Positions 1-6,564 of a stretch of 8,484 nt of DNA are shown piece after piece. The position numbers and the translations under genes were made by a program. Source of the DNA: Clostridia bacterium (GTDB lineage: Bacteria; Bacillota; DULZ01). The notes under the pieces are model-generated. The model ran no database searches and was not told the DNA's origin. It worked only from the letters and a program-made list of their open reading frames with translations. Numbering within the stretch: the first letter of the stretch is position 1; each line of letters opens with the position of its first letter. Location: NCBI GenBank assembly GCA_012520135.1, contig JAAYOX010000011.1, positions 1-8,484 of the forward strand, in the 5' to 3' direction.

Positions 1-116
1 AACATGGCGTGACCGCCATATTTAATCACAATGGTTTTACCGTGAAACTTCTTGATGTAAGGCAAAGCCTCAATTAAGATCCCCGCCTTTTCCAAAGCCG
101 TCAGAACCAGTTTCAA
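1..116 (-). CDS. argB: acetylglutamate kinase, N-terminal fragment (runs off window)
   Basis: This is the start of N-acetylglutamate kinase, which phosphorylates N-acetylglutamate in the second step of the acetylated arginine pathway. Only 38 codons are visible. They read through ALEKAGILIEALPYIKKFHG to KTIVIKYGGHAM at residues 27-38; the last part is the glycine-rich phosphate-binding segment typical of the family. The gene follows argJ by 8 nt, as expected in an argCJB operon. The start is uncertain: TTG at 116-114 is the only usual-type start in this frame after an upstream stop, but the G-rich RBS (about 117-123) lies almost against it. A CTG at 110-108 would have better spacing. The rest of the gene lies beyond base 1. 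Product identity is clear; the exact start is not. Confidence 0.88.
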   Translation of the reverse strand, partial: MKLVLTALEKAGILIEALPYIKKFHGKTIVIKYGGHAM

Positions 117-124
117 CTCCCCCT

Positions 125-1354
125 TTATGTACGGTAATCCGCATTTATTTTCACGTAGTCATAGGAAAAATCACAAGTATAAGCACAGGCCTCAGCCTCT
201 CCGTCCCGGAGATCAATAATGAAGATAATCTCCTTTTCTTTAAGGATAGCCGCCGCCTGGTCTTCATCAAAAGGAATACCGGCCCCTTGAGCTGCCGTCT
301 GCAGTTCCCCGGCTGCACTCTTCAAATAAATCTCCACTTTGGCCGGATCGAAATTTGCTCCAGAGTAGCCGGCGGCACAAAGAATCCGTCCCCAATTGGC
401 ATCTTCCCCGAATAGGGCTGTTTTCACCAGATTGGAAGAAGCTACTGATTTGGCTACCAAACGGGCATCCTGAAGGGTAGGCGCATTCTTGACCTGTACT
501 TCCAACAGTTTTGTAGCTCCTTCCCCGTCTCCGGCTATCTTTTTCGCCATCTCCCGGCATACTTCCGTCAAGGCGGAGGTGAAATCGGCATAGCCGGCAC
601 TGTTTTGAGTTAAAGGGGAATTGCCCGCTACTCCGTTAGCCAAAACCAATACGGAATCATTGGTACTGGTATCCCCGTCTACCGTCAGCATATTAAAGGT
701 AGCATCCACAGCAGTTTTAAGGGACTGCCGCAATGCCTCTCCTTCTACGGCTACATCAGTAGTGATAAAACAAAGCATGGTAGCCATGTTGGGGTGTATC
801 ATCCCTGAACCCTTGGCCATCGCACCAATGGTTACCTCTTTACCCTCCAGTTGGAAGGTCAAGGCGACCTCTTTTGGTACGGTATCGGTAGTCATAATGG
901 CCTGGGCTGCTGCACTGCCTCCTGACCGGGCCAGTGTTTCGGCTGCCAAACTAATCCCGGCAGTCACTTTTTCCATGGGCATGTTAACCCCAATTACTCC
1001 CGTAGAAGACACCAGCACCTCTTCCCGTTTGAGCCCCAGCTTTGCCGCCGTAAGCTCAGCCATTGCCACCGCATCTTTTGCCCCTTGCTCGCCGGTGCAA
1101 GCATTGGCGTTGCCGCTGTTCACGATAACGGCTTGGGCTTTGCCGCCGGTTTTGGCCAAGTGCTCCATATCCAATAACAAAGGAGCCGCTTTCACCAAGT
1201 TTGTAGTAAAAACCCCGGCCGCCGTACAAGTTTTCTCCGAATAGATCAATGCTATATCTTTTTTGCCGTTTTTCTTAATCCCGGCGCCGACACCGGCCGC
1301 CAGAAATCCCTCCGGTGCCGTCACACCGCCTTCTTTTCTAATCCAGATTCCCAT
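125..1354 (-). CDS. argJ: bifunctional ornithine acetyltransferase / N-acetylglutamate synthase ArgJ
   Basis: ArgJ moves the acetyl group from N-acetylornithine to glutamate, closing the cyclic arginine pathway; many members also make N-acetylglutamate from acetyl-CoA. The 409-residue length is normal. The autocleavage site MATML is at residues 190-194, with Thr192 as the expected new N-terminal nucleophile of the beta chain. The family segments NSGNANACTG (79-88), STGVIG (117-122) and TTDT (155-158) are present, and the protein ends in the usual VKINADYRT. The frame is open 23 codons further up to 1423, but that would overlap argC by 50 nt. I chose the ATG at 1354 because AGGGAGG lies 9 nt before it and the protein then begins with the normal MGIWIRKEGGVTAPEGF. 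It sits 19 nt after argC and 8 nt before argB. Whether it is mono- or bifunctional cannot be read from the sequence. Confidence 0.95.
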   Translation of the reverse strand: MGIWIRKEGGVTAPEGFLAAGVGAGIKKNGKKDIALIYSEKTCTAAGVFTTNLVKAAPLLLDMEHLAKTGGKAQAVIVNSGNANACTGEQGAKDAVAMAELTAAKLGLKREEVLVSSTGVIGVNMPMEKVTAGISLAAETLARSGGSAAAQAIMTTDTVPKEVALTFQLEGKEVTIGAMAKGSGMIHPNMATMLCFITTDVAVEGEALRQSLKTAVDATFNMLTVDGDTSTNDSVLVLANGVAGNSPLTQNSAGYADFTSALTEVCREMAKKIAGDGEGATKLLEVQVKNAPTLQDARLVAKSVASSNLVKTALFGEDANWGRILCAAGYSGANFDPAKVEIYLKSAAGELQTAAQGAGIPFDEDQAAAILKEKEIIFIIDLRDGEAEACAYTCDFSYDYVKINADYRT

Positions 1355-1373
1355 GTTTTCCGTCCTCCCTTCT

Positions 1374-2414
1374 TTAGGGATAGATTGCGTTAAAATCAAG
1401 TCCACTAGTCTCCGGTAAACCAAAAAGCAGGTTCATATTCTGCACTGCTTGCCCGGCGGCACCTTTCACCAGATTATCAATTGCGGAACAAACCACCAGC
1501 CGCCCCGTTCGCCGGTCTGCGGTCAAGTTAATTAAGCAGCGATTGGAACCGTATACCCATTTCGTATGGGGCCACTGTCCCGGCTGCAGCAGGTGGACAA
1601 AAGACTCTCCCTGGTAAAACTCCTCATATACTTGCCGCAACTTTTCTTCAGAAATTTCATCTTTCAAAGTGGCGTAACAAGTGGCCAAAATGCCTCGAGT
1701 CATGGGCATTAAATGAGGAGTAAAAGAGATGGTAAACTCCTCTCCTGCCAAGGCAGTCAACTCCTGCTCAATCTCCGGTGTATGCCGGTGGGAAGCCACT
1801 CCATAAGGATTTACATTCTCATTTGCCTCACCGAAATGAGTAACAAGACTGGCTTTACGACCTGCACCCGACACTCCTGACTTGGCATCGATAATAATGG
1901 TATTTGATTCAATTAACCCAGCTCGCAAAGCAGGAGCTAAAGCCAAAATACTACCGGTGGGATAACAACCCGGATTAGCTACCACAGAGGCATTTTTTAT
2001 CTGTTCCCGGTATAGTTCCGGCAGCCCATAAACCGCATTGGCCGCCAGTTTAGGTGCTTCATGTTTTACTTGATACCACTCTTCATACGTAGCCGCTTTC
2101 CGAAATCGAAAATCAGCTCCCAAATCCACGACTTTTTTACCCTGTTTCACAGCTTCCTGAACTACCGGCACCGAATGACCGTGGGGCAAAGCAACGAAAA
2201 CCACATCACTTTCCTTTAACACCCGAGCAGTATCTTGGGGAGAACAGGCTATTTCCACTTTACCTTTCAGGCTGGGAAAAAGGTCCTCTATGTGTTCCCC
2301 TTCATAACTCCGGGTAGTTAACATCGCCAATTCCGCTTGAGGATGACAGGACAAGAGTCTTACCAATTCTACTCCTGTATAACCCGTGGCTCCAATAATG
2401 CTCGCTTTAATCAT
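1374..2414 (-). CDS. argC: N-acetyl-gamma-glutamyl-phosphate reductase ArgC
   Basis: ArgC is the NADPH-dependent reductase that converts N-acetylglutamyl phosphate to the semialdehyde, the third step of arginine synthesis. At 346 residues it is full length. The NADP-binding loop GATGYTGVELVRLL is at residues 8-21. The catalytic cysteine is Cys150 in NPGCYPT (147-153), followed by the SGVSGAGRKAS stretch and the HRHTPEIEQEL region (209 onward) that contributes the active-site histidine. A GTG at 2426 would add four residues, but the RBS AGAGGTG lies 9 nt before the ATG at 2414 and overlaps that GTG, so 2414 is preferred. It is the first gene of the argC-argJ-argB operon, with an ARG box and two candidate promoters upstream. 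Confidence 0.95.
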   Translation of the reverse strand: MIKASIIGATGYTGVELVRLLSCHPQAELAMLTTRSYEGEHIEDLFPSLKGKVEIACSPQDTARVLKESDVVFVALPHGHSVPVVQEAVKQGKKVVDLGADFRFRKAATYEEWYQVKHEAPKLAANAVYGLPELYREQIKNASVVANPGCYPTGSILALAPALRAGLIESNTIIIDAKSGVSGAGRKASLVTHFGEANENVNPYGVASHRHTPEIEQELTALAGEEFTISFTPHLMPMTRGILATCYATLKDEISEEKLRQVYEEFYQGESFVHLLQPGQWPHTKWVYGSNRCLINLTADRRTGRLVVCSAIDNLVKGAAGQAVQNMNLLFGLPETSGLDFNAIYP

Positions 2415-2465
2415 GATCAATTTCACCTCTTATTGTTGGGCTTACATCGCCAACTGTCGTTTATA

Positions 2466-2494
2466 ATTATACATCCTAATGAATATTAATGCAA
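2466..2494 (-). promoter_or_regulatory. proximal argC promoter
   Basis: The minus strand has a perfect -10 TATAAT (2471-2466) and a -35-like TTGCAT (2494-2489), separated by exactly 17 bp. Transcription would start near 2459, giving a leader of about 45 nt before the argC ATG. The -35 matches only half of the consensus, but the -10, the spacing and the overlapping ARG box support it. Confidence 0.65.
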
Positions 2495-2495
2495 T
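2478..2495. promoter_or_regulatory. ARG box (ArgR/AhrC operator) upstream of argC
   Basis: The plus strand reads ATGAATATTAATGCAAT. This fits the arginine-repressor palindrome GAAT-WWWW-ATTCA with one mismatch (ATGCA for ATTCA) and closely resembles the B. subtilis AhrC box. It covers the -35 and most of the spacer of the proximal argC promoter, the right position for arginine-dependent repression. A weaker half-site (GAAT at 2504-2507) lies 23 bp away, about two helical turns, and could help a hexamer bind. The repressor gene is not in the window. Confidence 0.65.
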
Positions 2496-2607
2496 AAGAA
2501 ATTGAATCGAATAATAGCCTTTTTTCCAAACTCCGGCTCTCCTCCATGAGCCCCTTATCCGTTTAAGATCCGGCTTCCGGGGGACACTACTATAGATACT
2601 ACTCAGC

Positions 2608-2636
2608 TTTATACCATTTTTTACTCATTCAAGCAA
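2608..2636 (-). promoter_or_regulatory. possible distal argC promoter (extended -10)
   Basis: On the minus strand, TTGCTT (2636-2631) and TATAAA (2613-2608) are separated by 17 bp, with TGG directly before the -10 (an extended -10 TGn). It would start transcription near 2601 and give argC a leader of about 190 nt that passes through the ARG box. It lies close to the start of the divergent small ORF. The spacing and extended -10 are good but the -35 is poor. Confidence 0.4.
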
Positions 2637-2663
2637 CAGCATTATTATAAATGAGGTGATTTA

Positions 2664-2822
2664 ATGTTAGAAGTGATTTGTGACGGCCACTGTCCCCTGT
2701 TTGGTCAAGGTGAATGTGAAATGGATCTATTTCCGGGCAGCAGACCGCCAGGCCGCTGTCCTCGCCATATGAACAAAAAAAATGCCGGAGAATTTAAGCA
2801 TTCCTTTCTCCGGTTTCCGTAA
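2664..2822 (+). CDS. small four-cysteine protein, function unknown
   Basis: This 52-codon ORF has ATG at 2664 and TAA at 2820-2822. GAGGTG at 2653-2658 is a good RBS 5 nt before the start. The product has four cysteines, at residues 6, 10, 18 and 32 (C-x3-C-x7-C-x13-C), within CDGHCPLFGQGEC and GRCPRH. This looks like a small metal-binding fold and resembles in outline the short CxxxC...GxC...C proteins of Clostridia, such as DUF1540-type proteins; that resemblance is inference. No signal peptide or membrane segment is seen. The gene diverges from argC and converges on the lactate operon. Residues 38-50 are encoded by the opposite-strand terminator, so the basic tail after Cys32 may be under RNA-structure rather than protein constraint. 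It is probably a real gene because of the RBS and cysteine pattern, but no function can be assigned. Confidence 0.6.
   Translation: MLEVICDGHCPLFGQGECEMDLFPGSRPPGRCPRHMNKKNAGEFKHSFLRFP
2775..2813 (-). terminator. rho-independent terminator of the lutC-lutBA-gntR operon
   Basis: On the minus strand a perfect 8-bp stem (CCGGAGAA with TTCTCCGG, arms 2806-2813 and 2785-2792) with a 13-nt loop is followed, after two bases, by eight consecutive T (2782-2775). This is a classic intrinsic terminator about 90 nt after the gntR stop codon. Read on the plus strand the same DNA encodes residues 38-50 of the small cysteine-rich ORF. Confidence 0.85.
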
Positions 2823-2850
2823 CCTATTATCGTTAACAAAAGTATCGACC

Positions 2851-2891
2851 TAATCAGGACCCGCAAAGCTGTTGCCGGCAGGTCCTGATTA
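2851..2891. repeat. 11-bp perfect inverted repeat (hairpin) after gntR
   Basis: TAATCAGGACC at 2851-2861 is repeated in perfect inverse as GGTCCTGATTA at 2881-2891, with a 19-nt gap. Inside the gap GCAA and TTGC can add a 4-bp upper stem. The hairpin begins 9 nt beyond the gntR stop codon and is not followed by a T run on either strand, so it is not an ordinary terminator. It might stabilise the mRNA 3' end, help termination, or be a protein site or copy of a repeat. Confidence 0.7.
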
Positions 2892-2900
2892 TCTGCTCCT

Positions 2901-3626
2901 TCAAGCAAGATCTTTGTGAGGGCCAGAGGGGCCCAGTAGTTCCTGCTCAACAAAAATCAGGTGTTCCCGCATAGCTTGTTGAGCTTTTTCGGAATCTTTC
3001 TTCTCTATAGCCTGGCTAATTGCCCGGTGTTGTTCGTAAAGAAGCTGGGCGTTACCCGGTTTCACGTAAAGTTCCAATCGTGCGGTTTTAAGACCCTGTC
3101 TCATCACATCGCCAATGGTATTCATCAGACGTAACAGTATGGAGTTCCCGGCCATCTCTGCAATGGTAAAATGGAAATCCCAGTCAGCTTCTTCCCCTAA
3201 TTCACCCCGCTGAAGGTCACTTTCCATGCGTGTAAGAATTTTATTTAAACGTTCTAACTCTTCCGGAGCCGCGCGCAAGGCAGCTAATCCGGCAGTTTTT
3301 ATTTCCATCATCTTCCTTACTTCCAGCAGCTCCCAAGTCTTGTCTTTTTCCATTAGCAACAACAATGCCAAAGGTTCAATAATACTGTCTACCCTGTTCT
3401 GCCGGATAAAGGCCCCTTCCCCGGGTCGGATTTCCAGTAACCCCATTGCTTCCAAAGCACTAAGGGCTTCCCGAACGGAAGCCCTGCTTACTTGTAAACG
3501 CTCGGCCAAATCCCTTTCGGAAGGTAGTTTATCCCCCGGTCGTAAATCGCCACTGGCAAAGAGTTGCTTGATCTGCTCTACTATTCTAACATAGATTCTC
3601 TTTGTACGAATTGGTTTCAGATCCAT
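2901..3626 (-). CDS. GntR/FadR-family (FCD domain) regulator, probable lactate-operon repressor
   Basis: This is a 241-residue DNA-binding regulator of LldR/LutR type. The N-terminal winged helix (about 10-78) contains LRPGDKLPSERDLAERLQVSRASVREALSALEAMGLLEIRPGEGAFI, the hallmark of the GntR family. The C-terminal FCD ligand domain (about 95-230) has the expected metal or ligand-binding positions: Asp148 and His152 in DWDFHFTIAEMAGN, His200 in YEQHRAIS, and His222 in MREHL. It is the last gene after lutC and lutBA, 78 nt downstream, and is followed by the operon terminator. I infer that it binds the TNGTNNNACNA-type sites at 6486-6498 and 8378-8388, responds to lactate, and controls itself through the operon. 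The ATG at 3626 fits the domain start; the RBS (GGCGGGG) is only moderate. Family is certain; the ligand is inferred from context. Confidence 0.92.
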   Translation of the reverse strand: MDLKPIRTKRIYVRIVEQIKQLFASGDLRPGDKLPSERDLAERLQVSRASVREALSALEAMGLLEIRPGEGAFIRQNRVDSIIEPLALLLLMEKDKTWELLEVRKMMEIKTAGLAALRAAPEELERLNKILTRMESDLQRGELGEEADWDFHFTIAEMAGNSILLRLMNTIGDVMRQGLKTARLELYVKPGNAQLLYEQHRAISQAIEKKDSEKAQQAMREHLIFVEQELLGPSGPHKDLA

Positions 3627-3704
3627 TTCTTTCCCCGCCTTATTGCCCTATATATTCTTCCAAATAAGTTTCGACGTTGCTTCCAACCTTTCCTGCTCAA
3701 TTAA

Positions 3705-5867
3705 TTATTCTATCTCTTTGCGTAATGCCTCTGCCAGTAGCTGAGCCGTGTGTTTCGCTTTGATTGGCAAGCCTTTCCGATCCAGTCCGCCACCAATCTG
3801 CATCAGGCAACCGGGGCAATCCATGGCCACTACTTCGGCACCGCTGGCCTCAATACAACTGAGTTTCTTCTCCAGGATGGGCATTGACAATTCCGGAAAC
3901 TTAACGGTATAGGAACCGCCCATGCCACAGCAGAGATCTGCCCCTTCCATCTCTACCAATTGGCAACCGGCCAATTCAGTCAATACTTCCCGGGGTACCT
4001 GGCTCAATCCCATGGACCGCTTGTAGTGACAAGAATCATGATAGGTGAGTTTGGGACCGTCCCCGGGGACTTTCCCCAACTCATCGCCGGCCAGTTCTTT
4101 CACTAAATCAGTGAAGTCTCGTACTTTTGCTGCTACCCGCCGGGAAGCCTCCTCCCACCGGGGATCCCCTGCCAACAGTTTGACAAAATCCTCTTTAAGG
4201 GCAACGGAACAAGTAGGGCAGGCAGATACGATATAATCAACATCAGCTAAATCCAAGGCTTCTACGTTTTGGCGGGCCATTTTAACAGCCGCTTCTTTGG
4301 CACCGCTGTATTTAGCCGGTGCTCCGCAACAAGTCTGCCCTTTAGGAAATACTACCTCAACCCCATAATGGTTCAAGACTTCGATGACATCTTCTCCCAA
4401 GCCGGGATAAGCAAAGTCAATCAGACATCCGGCATAAAAAGCGGCCCGTTTAGCTTTTTTACCAACGCTGATATTTTGTTTATCGACCAATTCCCTTAAG
4501 GGTTTGTCAGCAATAGTAGGTAAGCTACGCTCTCTGGTAAATCCCGCTAAAAATAAGGGTAAATGCCGGATAAAAGGAGCGTCTTTAGCAGCAAAAGGTC
4601 GCTGGGCTTTAGAGGCCACTTTGAGGAGACCGTGAAAACGCTCCCGGTTAGCCAACACTCCTTCAAAAATCGCTTTTTCGATGGTAGATAAACCTTCATT
4701 TTCCGCTTTTTCTTCCCGGAGTTTAAGAATCATTTCCGGTAAAGGAATATCTGCAGGGCAGAATTCCTGGCAACGGCCACAGAAAATACAAAGGGCCTGA
4801 ATATCCGGCGTATCCTCAAAGTCATTGAAAAAATTAGTAAGGATTGTCCCAATACCCCCGGCATATACATGGCCGAAAACATGTCCCCCCACCAGACGGT
4901 AAACGGGACAAACATTAAGACAACTGGCACAGCGAATACATCGGAGTGCTTTTTTAAATAAAGGATCTTGCTGCATTTTAGTGCGATTATTGTCCATTAG
5001 AATAATATGCAATTCTTTAGGCTGTTCTTGGCCGTTAACTATGGTTGGCACCGGACCGTTAATCATGGTGACATAGCTGGTCAATTTCTGAGCGGTAGCA
5101 CTACGGGGCAGTGCTTTCAGTATTTTGGGTACATCTTCCATTGAAGAAACCAGCTTCTCCAGGCCCACTAAAGCCACATGGATAGGTGGCACAGTTGCCA
5201 CTAAACGGGCATTCCCTTCATTGGTGACTATGACCAAGGTACCTGTCTCCGCCACCGCGATATTGGCGCCGGTAATTCCCATTTCCGCGGCAAAGTAAAA
5301 CTGTCGCAATTCCTGCCGGGCTACTTTGACCAGCCGAGGAATATCACTGCTCAGCCTCTCTTCCACCTCTTTAGAGAAAATCTCAGCCACTTCTTCCTTG
5401 GTTAAGTGAATTGCCGGCATTACCATATGAGAAGGACGTTGACCGGCCAACTGGATAATCCACTCTCCCAAGTCTGTTTCTTTAACAGTTATTCCTTGTT
5501 CTGCTAAATACTCGTTCAAGTGAATCTCTTCGGAAGCCATTGATTTTGATTTTACAATAGTCTCGACGCCCCGTTCAACTGCCAAGCGAGCGATATATTC
5601 CTTGACGGCTTGGGGAGAAGTGGCCCGGTAGACAATGGCACCATGTTTTTCCGCTTCTTTAGTAAAGCGCTCCGCTAATTCTTCCAGATGTTCAGCAGCA
5701 TAATCTTTTAAAGCTACGATTTCTTGCCGGAGCCCATAAAAATCAACTCCTTCATAGGCTTTTGCCCGCGATGCTACATAAGAATCAGCGAATCGCTCCA
5801 AAGCTCCCCCCAGGTTTTCGTTGGCTAAAGCAGTCTGAATTCCCTTTTTGAGGTTATCCTTGGCCAT
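3705..5867 (-). CDS. fused LutB-LutA (LldF-LldE) iron-sulfur lactate oxidation protein
   Basis: This 720-residue protein joins two subunits that are separate in Bacillus LutABC. Residues about 60-300 form a LUD domain (RPSHMVMPAIHL at 144-155, NIAVAETGTLVIVTNEGNARLV near 202-223). Two ferredoxin-like cluster motifs follow, with cysteines 310/313/316/320 and 360/363/366/370. After a linker (about 375-470), two CCG domains of the HdrB/GlpC/LutA type appear: Cys481, Cys513-514, Cys550/553, then Cys613, Cys646-647, Cys684/687. All spacings match known cluster ligands. Together with LutC it should oxidise lactate to pyruvate and pass electrons to an unidentified acceptor. The ATG at 5867 has AGGGGGG about 8 nt upstream and overlaps lutC by 14 nt, indicating translational coupling; ATGs at 5885 and 5888 lie at or above the RBS. 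Fused LldEF-type proteins are, as I recall, known in sulfate reducers. The exact acceptor and stereospecificity are unknown. Confidence 0.93.
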   Translation of the reverse strand: MAKDNLKKGIQTALANENLGGALERFADSYVASRAKAYEGVDFYGLRQEIVALKDYAAEHLEELAERFTKEAEKHGAIVYRATSPQAVKEYIARLAVERGVETIVKSKSMASEEIHLNEYLAEQGITVKETDLGEWIIQLAGQRPSHMVMPAIHLTKEEVAEIFSKEVEERLSSDIPRLVKVARQELRQFYFAAEMGITGANIAVAETGTLVIVTNEGNARLVATVPPIHVALVGLEKLVSSMEDVPKILKALPRSATAQKLTSYVTMINGPVPTIVNGQEQPKELHIILMDNNRTKMQQDPLFKKALRCIRCASCLNVCPVYRLVGGHVFGHVYAGGIGTILTNFFNDFEDTPDIQALCIFCGRCQEFCPADIPLPEMILKLREEKAENEGLSTIEKAIFEGVLANRERFHGLLKVASKAQRPFAAKDAPFIRHLPLFLAGFTRERSLPTIADKPLRELVDKQNISVGKKAKRAAFYAGCLIDFAYPGLGEDVIEVLNHYGVEVVFPKGQTCCGAPAKYSGAKEAAVKMARQNVEALDLADVDYIVSACPTCSVALKEDFVKLLAGDPRWEEASRRVAAKVRDFTDLVKELAGDELGKVPGDGPKLTYHDSCHYKRSMGLSQVPREVLTELAGCQLVEMEGADLCCGMGGSYTVKFPELSMPILEKKLSCIEASGAEVVAMDCPGCLMQIGGGLDRKGLPIKAKHTAQLLAEALRKEIE

Positions 5868-6423
5868 TTCTGCTTCCCCCCTCATCAACGCAAATCACAT
5901 GCAGCCATTCCGGTCCGTGGACACCCAGAGTCAAAACTCTTTCAATATCAGCAGTACGGCTGGGACCGGTAATAAAAGCCAGAAAAGGAATCCGGCCCGG
6001 CCTTAACCGCGCAAAGGCCTCTTCCATATCGGCTACTATAGCAGTAGTACGGACCAGTAAAATGTTAAGCTCAGGCAATGTAGTAACATACCTTTTTTCT
6101 ACGTCAGTGGCATCTTGTACTATAGTTCCTGTATCAGCAATAGCTAAGTCCCCTTCGGCAATACCCACATCTGCCTCCCGGGCACGAAAGGAAAGCTCTT
6201 TTTCGTAAATAATCCCTTTAATCGCCGGCTTAGTAGCTAAACCGGAAGTTATGGACCCTTTTTTCCATACCACCTGTAACCTTTTATCCCTTTTTCTTGA
6301 TTCCCATTCCCGCAGGATACCGGTGATTAATTCCAGTGCCTGTTCCGGGCCTTCAACCCGGTAAACCTCGGCGCCGACCCCTTCCGCCGCAACTTTGAAT
6401 TGTTGATAAAGTTTTCCCTCCAT
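5854..6423 (-). CDS. lutC: LutC/YkgG-family LUD-domain lactate utilization protein
   Basis: LutC is the small LUD-domain subunit of the LutABC lactate oxidation system. Its catalytic role is not established, but it is needed for growth on lactate in Bacillus. The 189-residue length is slightly below the usual 200-240. Typical LUD segments are KKGSITSG (54-61), a GDLAIADTGTI strand (91-101), LLVRTTAIVADMEEAFARL (122-140) and the conserved GPSRTADIE (153-161). The ATG at 6423 is preceded by GGGGGTG at 7 nt spacing. Its end overlaps the fused lutBA gene by 14 nt, so the two are probably made together. It is the first gene after the GntR operator and is separated from lctP by a terminator. Confidence 0.93.
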   Translation of the reverse strand: MEGKLYQQFKVAAEGVGAEVYRVEGPEQALELITGILREWESRKRDKRLQVVWKKGSITSGLATKPAIKGIIYEKELSFRAREADVGIAEGDLAIADTGTIVQDATDVEKRYVTTLPELNILLVRTTAIVADMEEAFARLRPGRIPFLAFITGPSRTADIERVLTLGVHGPEWLHVICVDEGGSRNGQG

Positions 6424-6471
6424 GTCTCTTCACCCCCATTTTTTACACAATTGCCCAGCAAAAGTTAGCTC

Positions 6472-6477
6472 TTTATA
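6472..6477 (-). promoter_or_regulatory. candidate -10 of the lutC promoter
   Basis: TATAAA on the minus strand lies about 50 bp before the lutC ATG. No good -35 hexamer is seen at 17 bp; that position (about 6495-6500) is taken by the GntR operator palindrome. A weak -35 hidden by a repressor site would fit a substrate-inducible promoter. Confidence 0.45.
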
Positions 6478-6485
6478 GTGGTGCG

Positions 6486-6498
6486 GTGGTCAGACCAC
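6486..6498. promoter_or_regulatory. GntR/FadR-type operator at the lutC promoter
   Basis: GTGGTCAGACCAC is a perfect 13-bp palindrome around a central base. Its core TGGTCAGACCA fits the FadR-subfamily consensus TNGTNNNACNA exactly. It lies 8 bp upstream of the candidate -10 and covers the -35 position. It shares the string GTCAGACCA with the site in front of lctP, so the regulator at 2901-3626 is the natural candidate to bind both. Confidence 0.75.
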
Positions 6499-6506
6499 AC
6501 CTGGAT

Positions 6507-6538
6507 AAAAAACCGGGAGGAAAGCAACTCCTCCCGGT
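6507..6538 (-). terminator. rho-independent terminator of lctP
   Basis: On the minus strand a 10-bp perfect stem (ACCGGGAGGA with TCCTCCCGGT, arms 6529-6538 and 6512-6521) with a 7-nt loop is followed by a short T run (6 T including the last stem base). It lies 26 nt after the lctP stop codon and 8 bp before the lutC operator. It separates lctP from the lutC operon as its own transcription unit. Confidence 0.88.
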
Positions 6539-6564
6539 AATCCTACTATGCCCCGGGGCCGCGT

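Noticed and set aside
621..1244. Long plus-strand open frame opposite argJ.
   Set aside because: Antisense shadow of a well-conserved gene; no RBS, no recognisable protein family.
2477..2548. A minus-strand ORF of 23 codons in the argC leader, starting ATGGAGGAG, considered as a leader peptide.
   Set aside because: No run of arginine codons, a poorly spaced RBS-like AAGGGG only 3 nt before the ATG, and it is interrupted by the promoter elements. More likely chance.
2705..2953. 82-codon minus-strand open frame overlapping the end of gntR.
   Set aside because: It runs through the operon terminator and the 11-bp hairpin and overlaps gntR; the predicted product has no recognisable features.
3627..3704. 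Separate promoter for the GntR gene.
   Set aside because: AT-rich with a TATATA, but no acceptable -35 at 16-18 bp and no operator; co-transcription from lutC is simpler.
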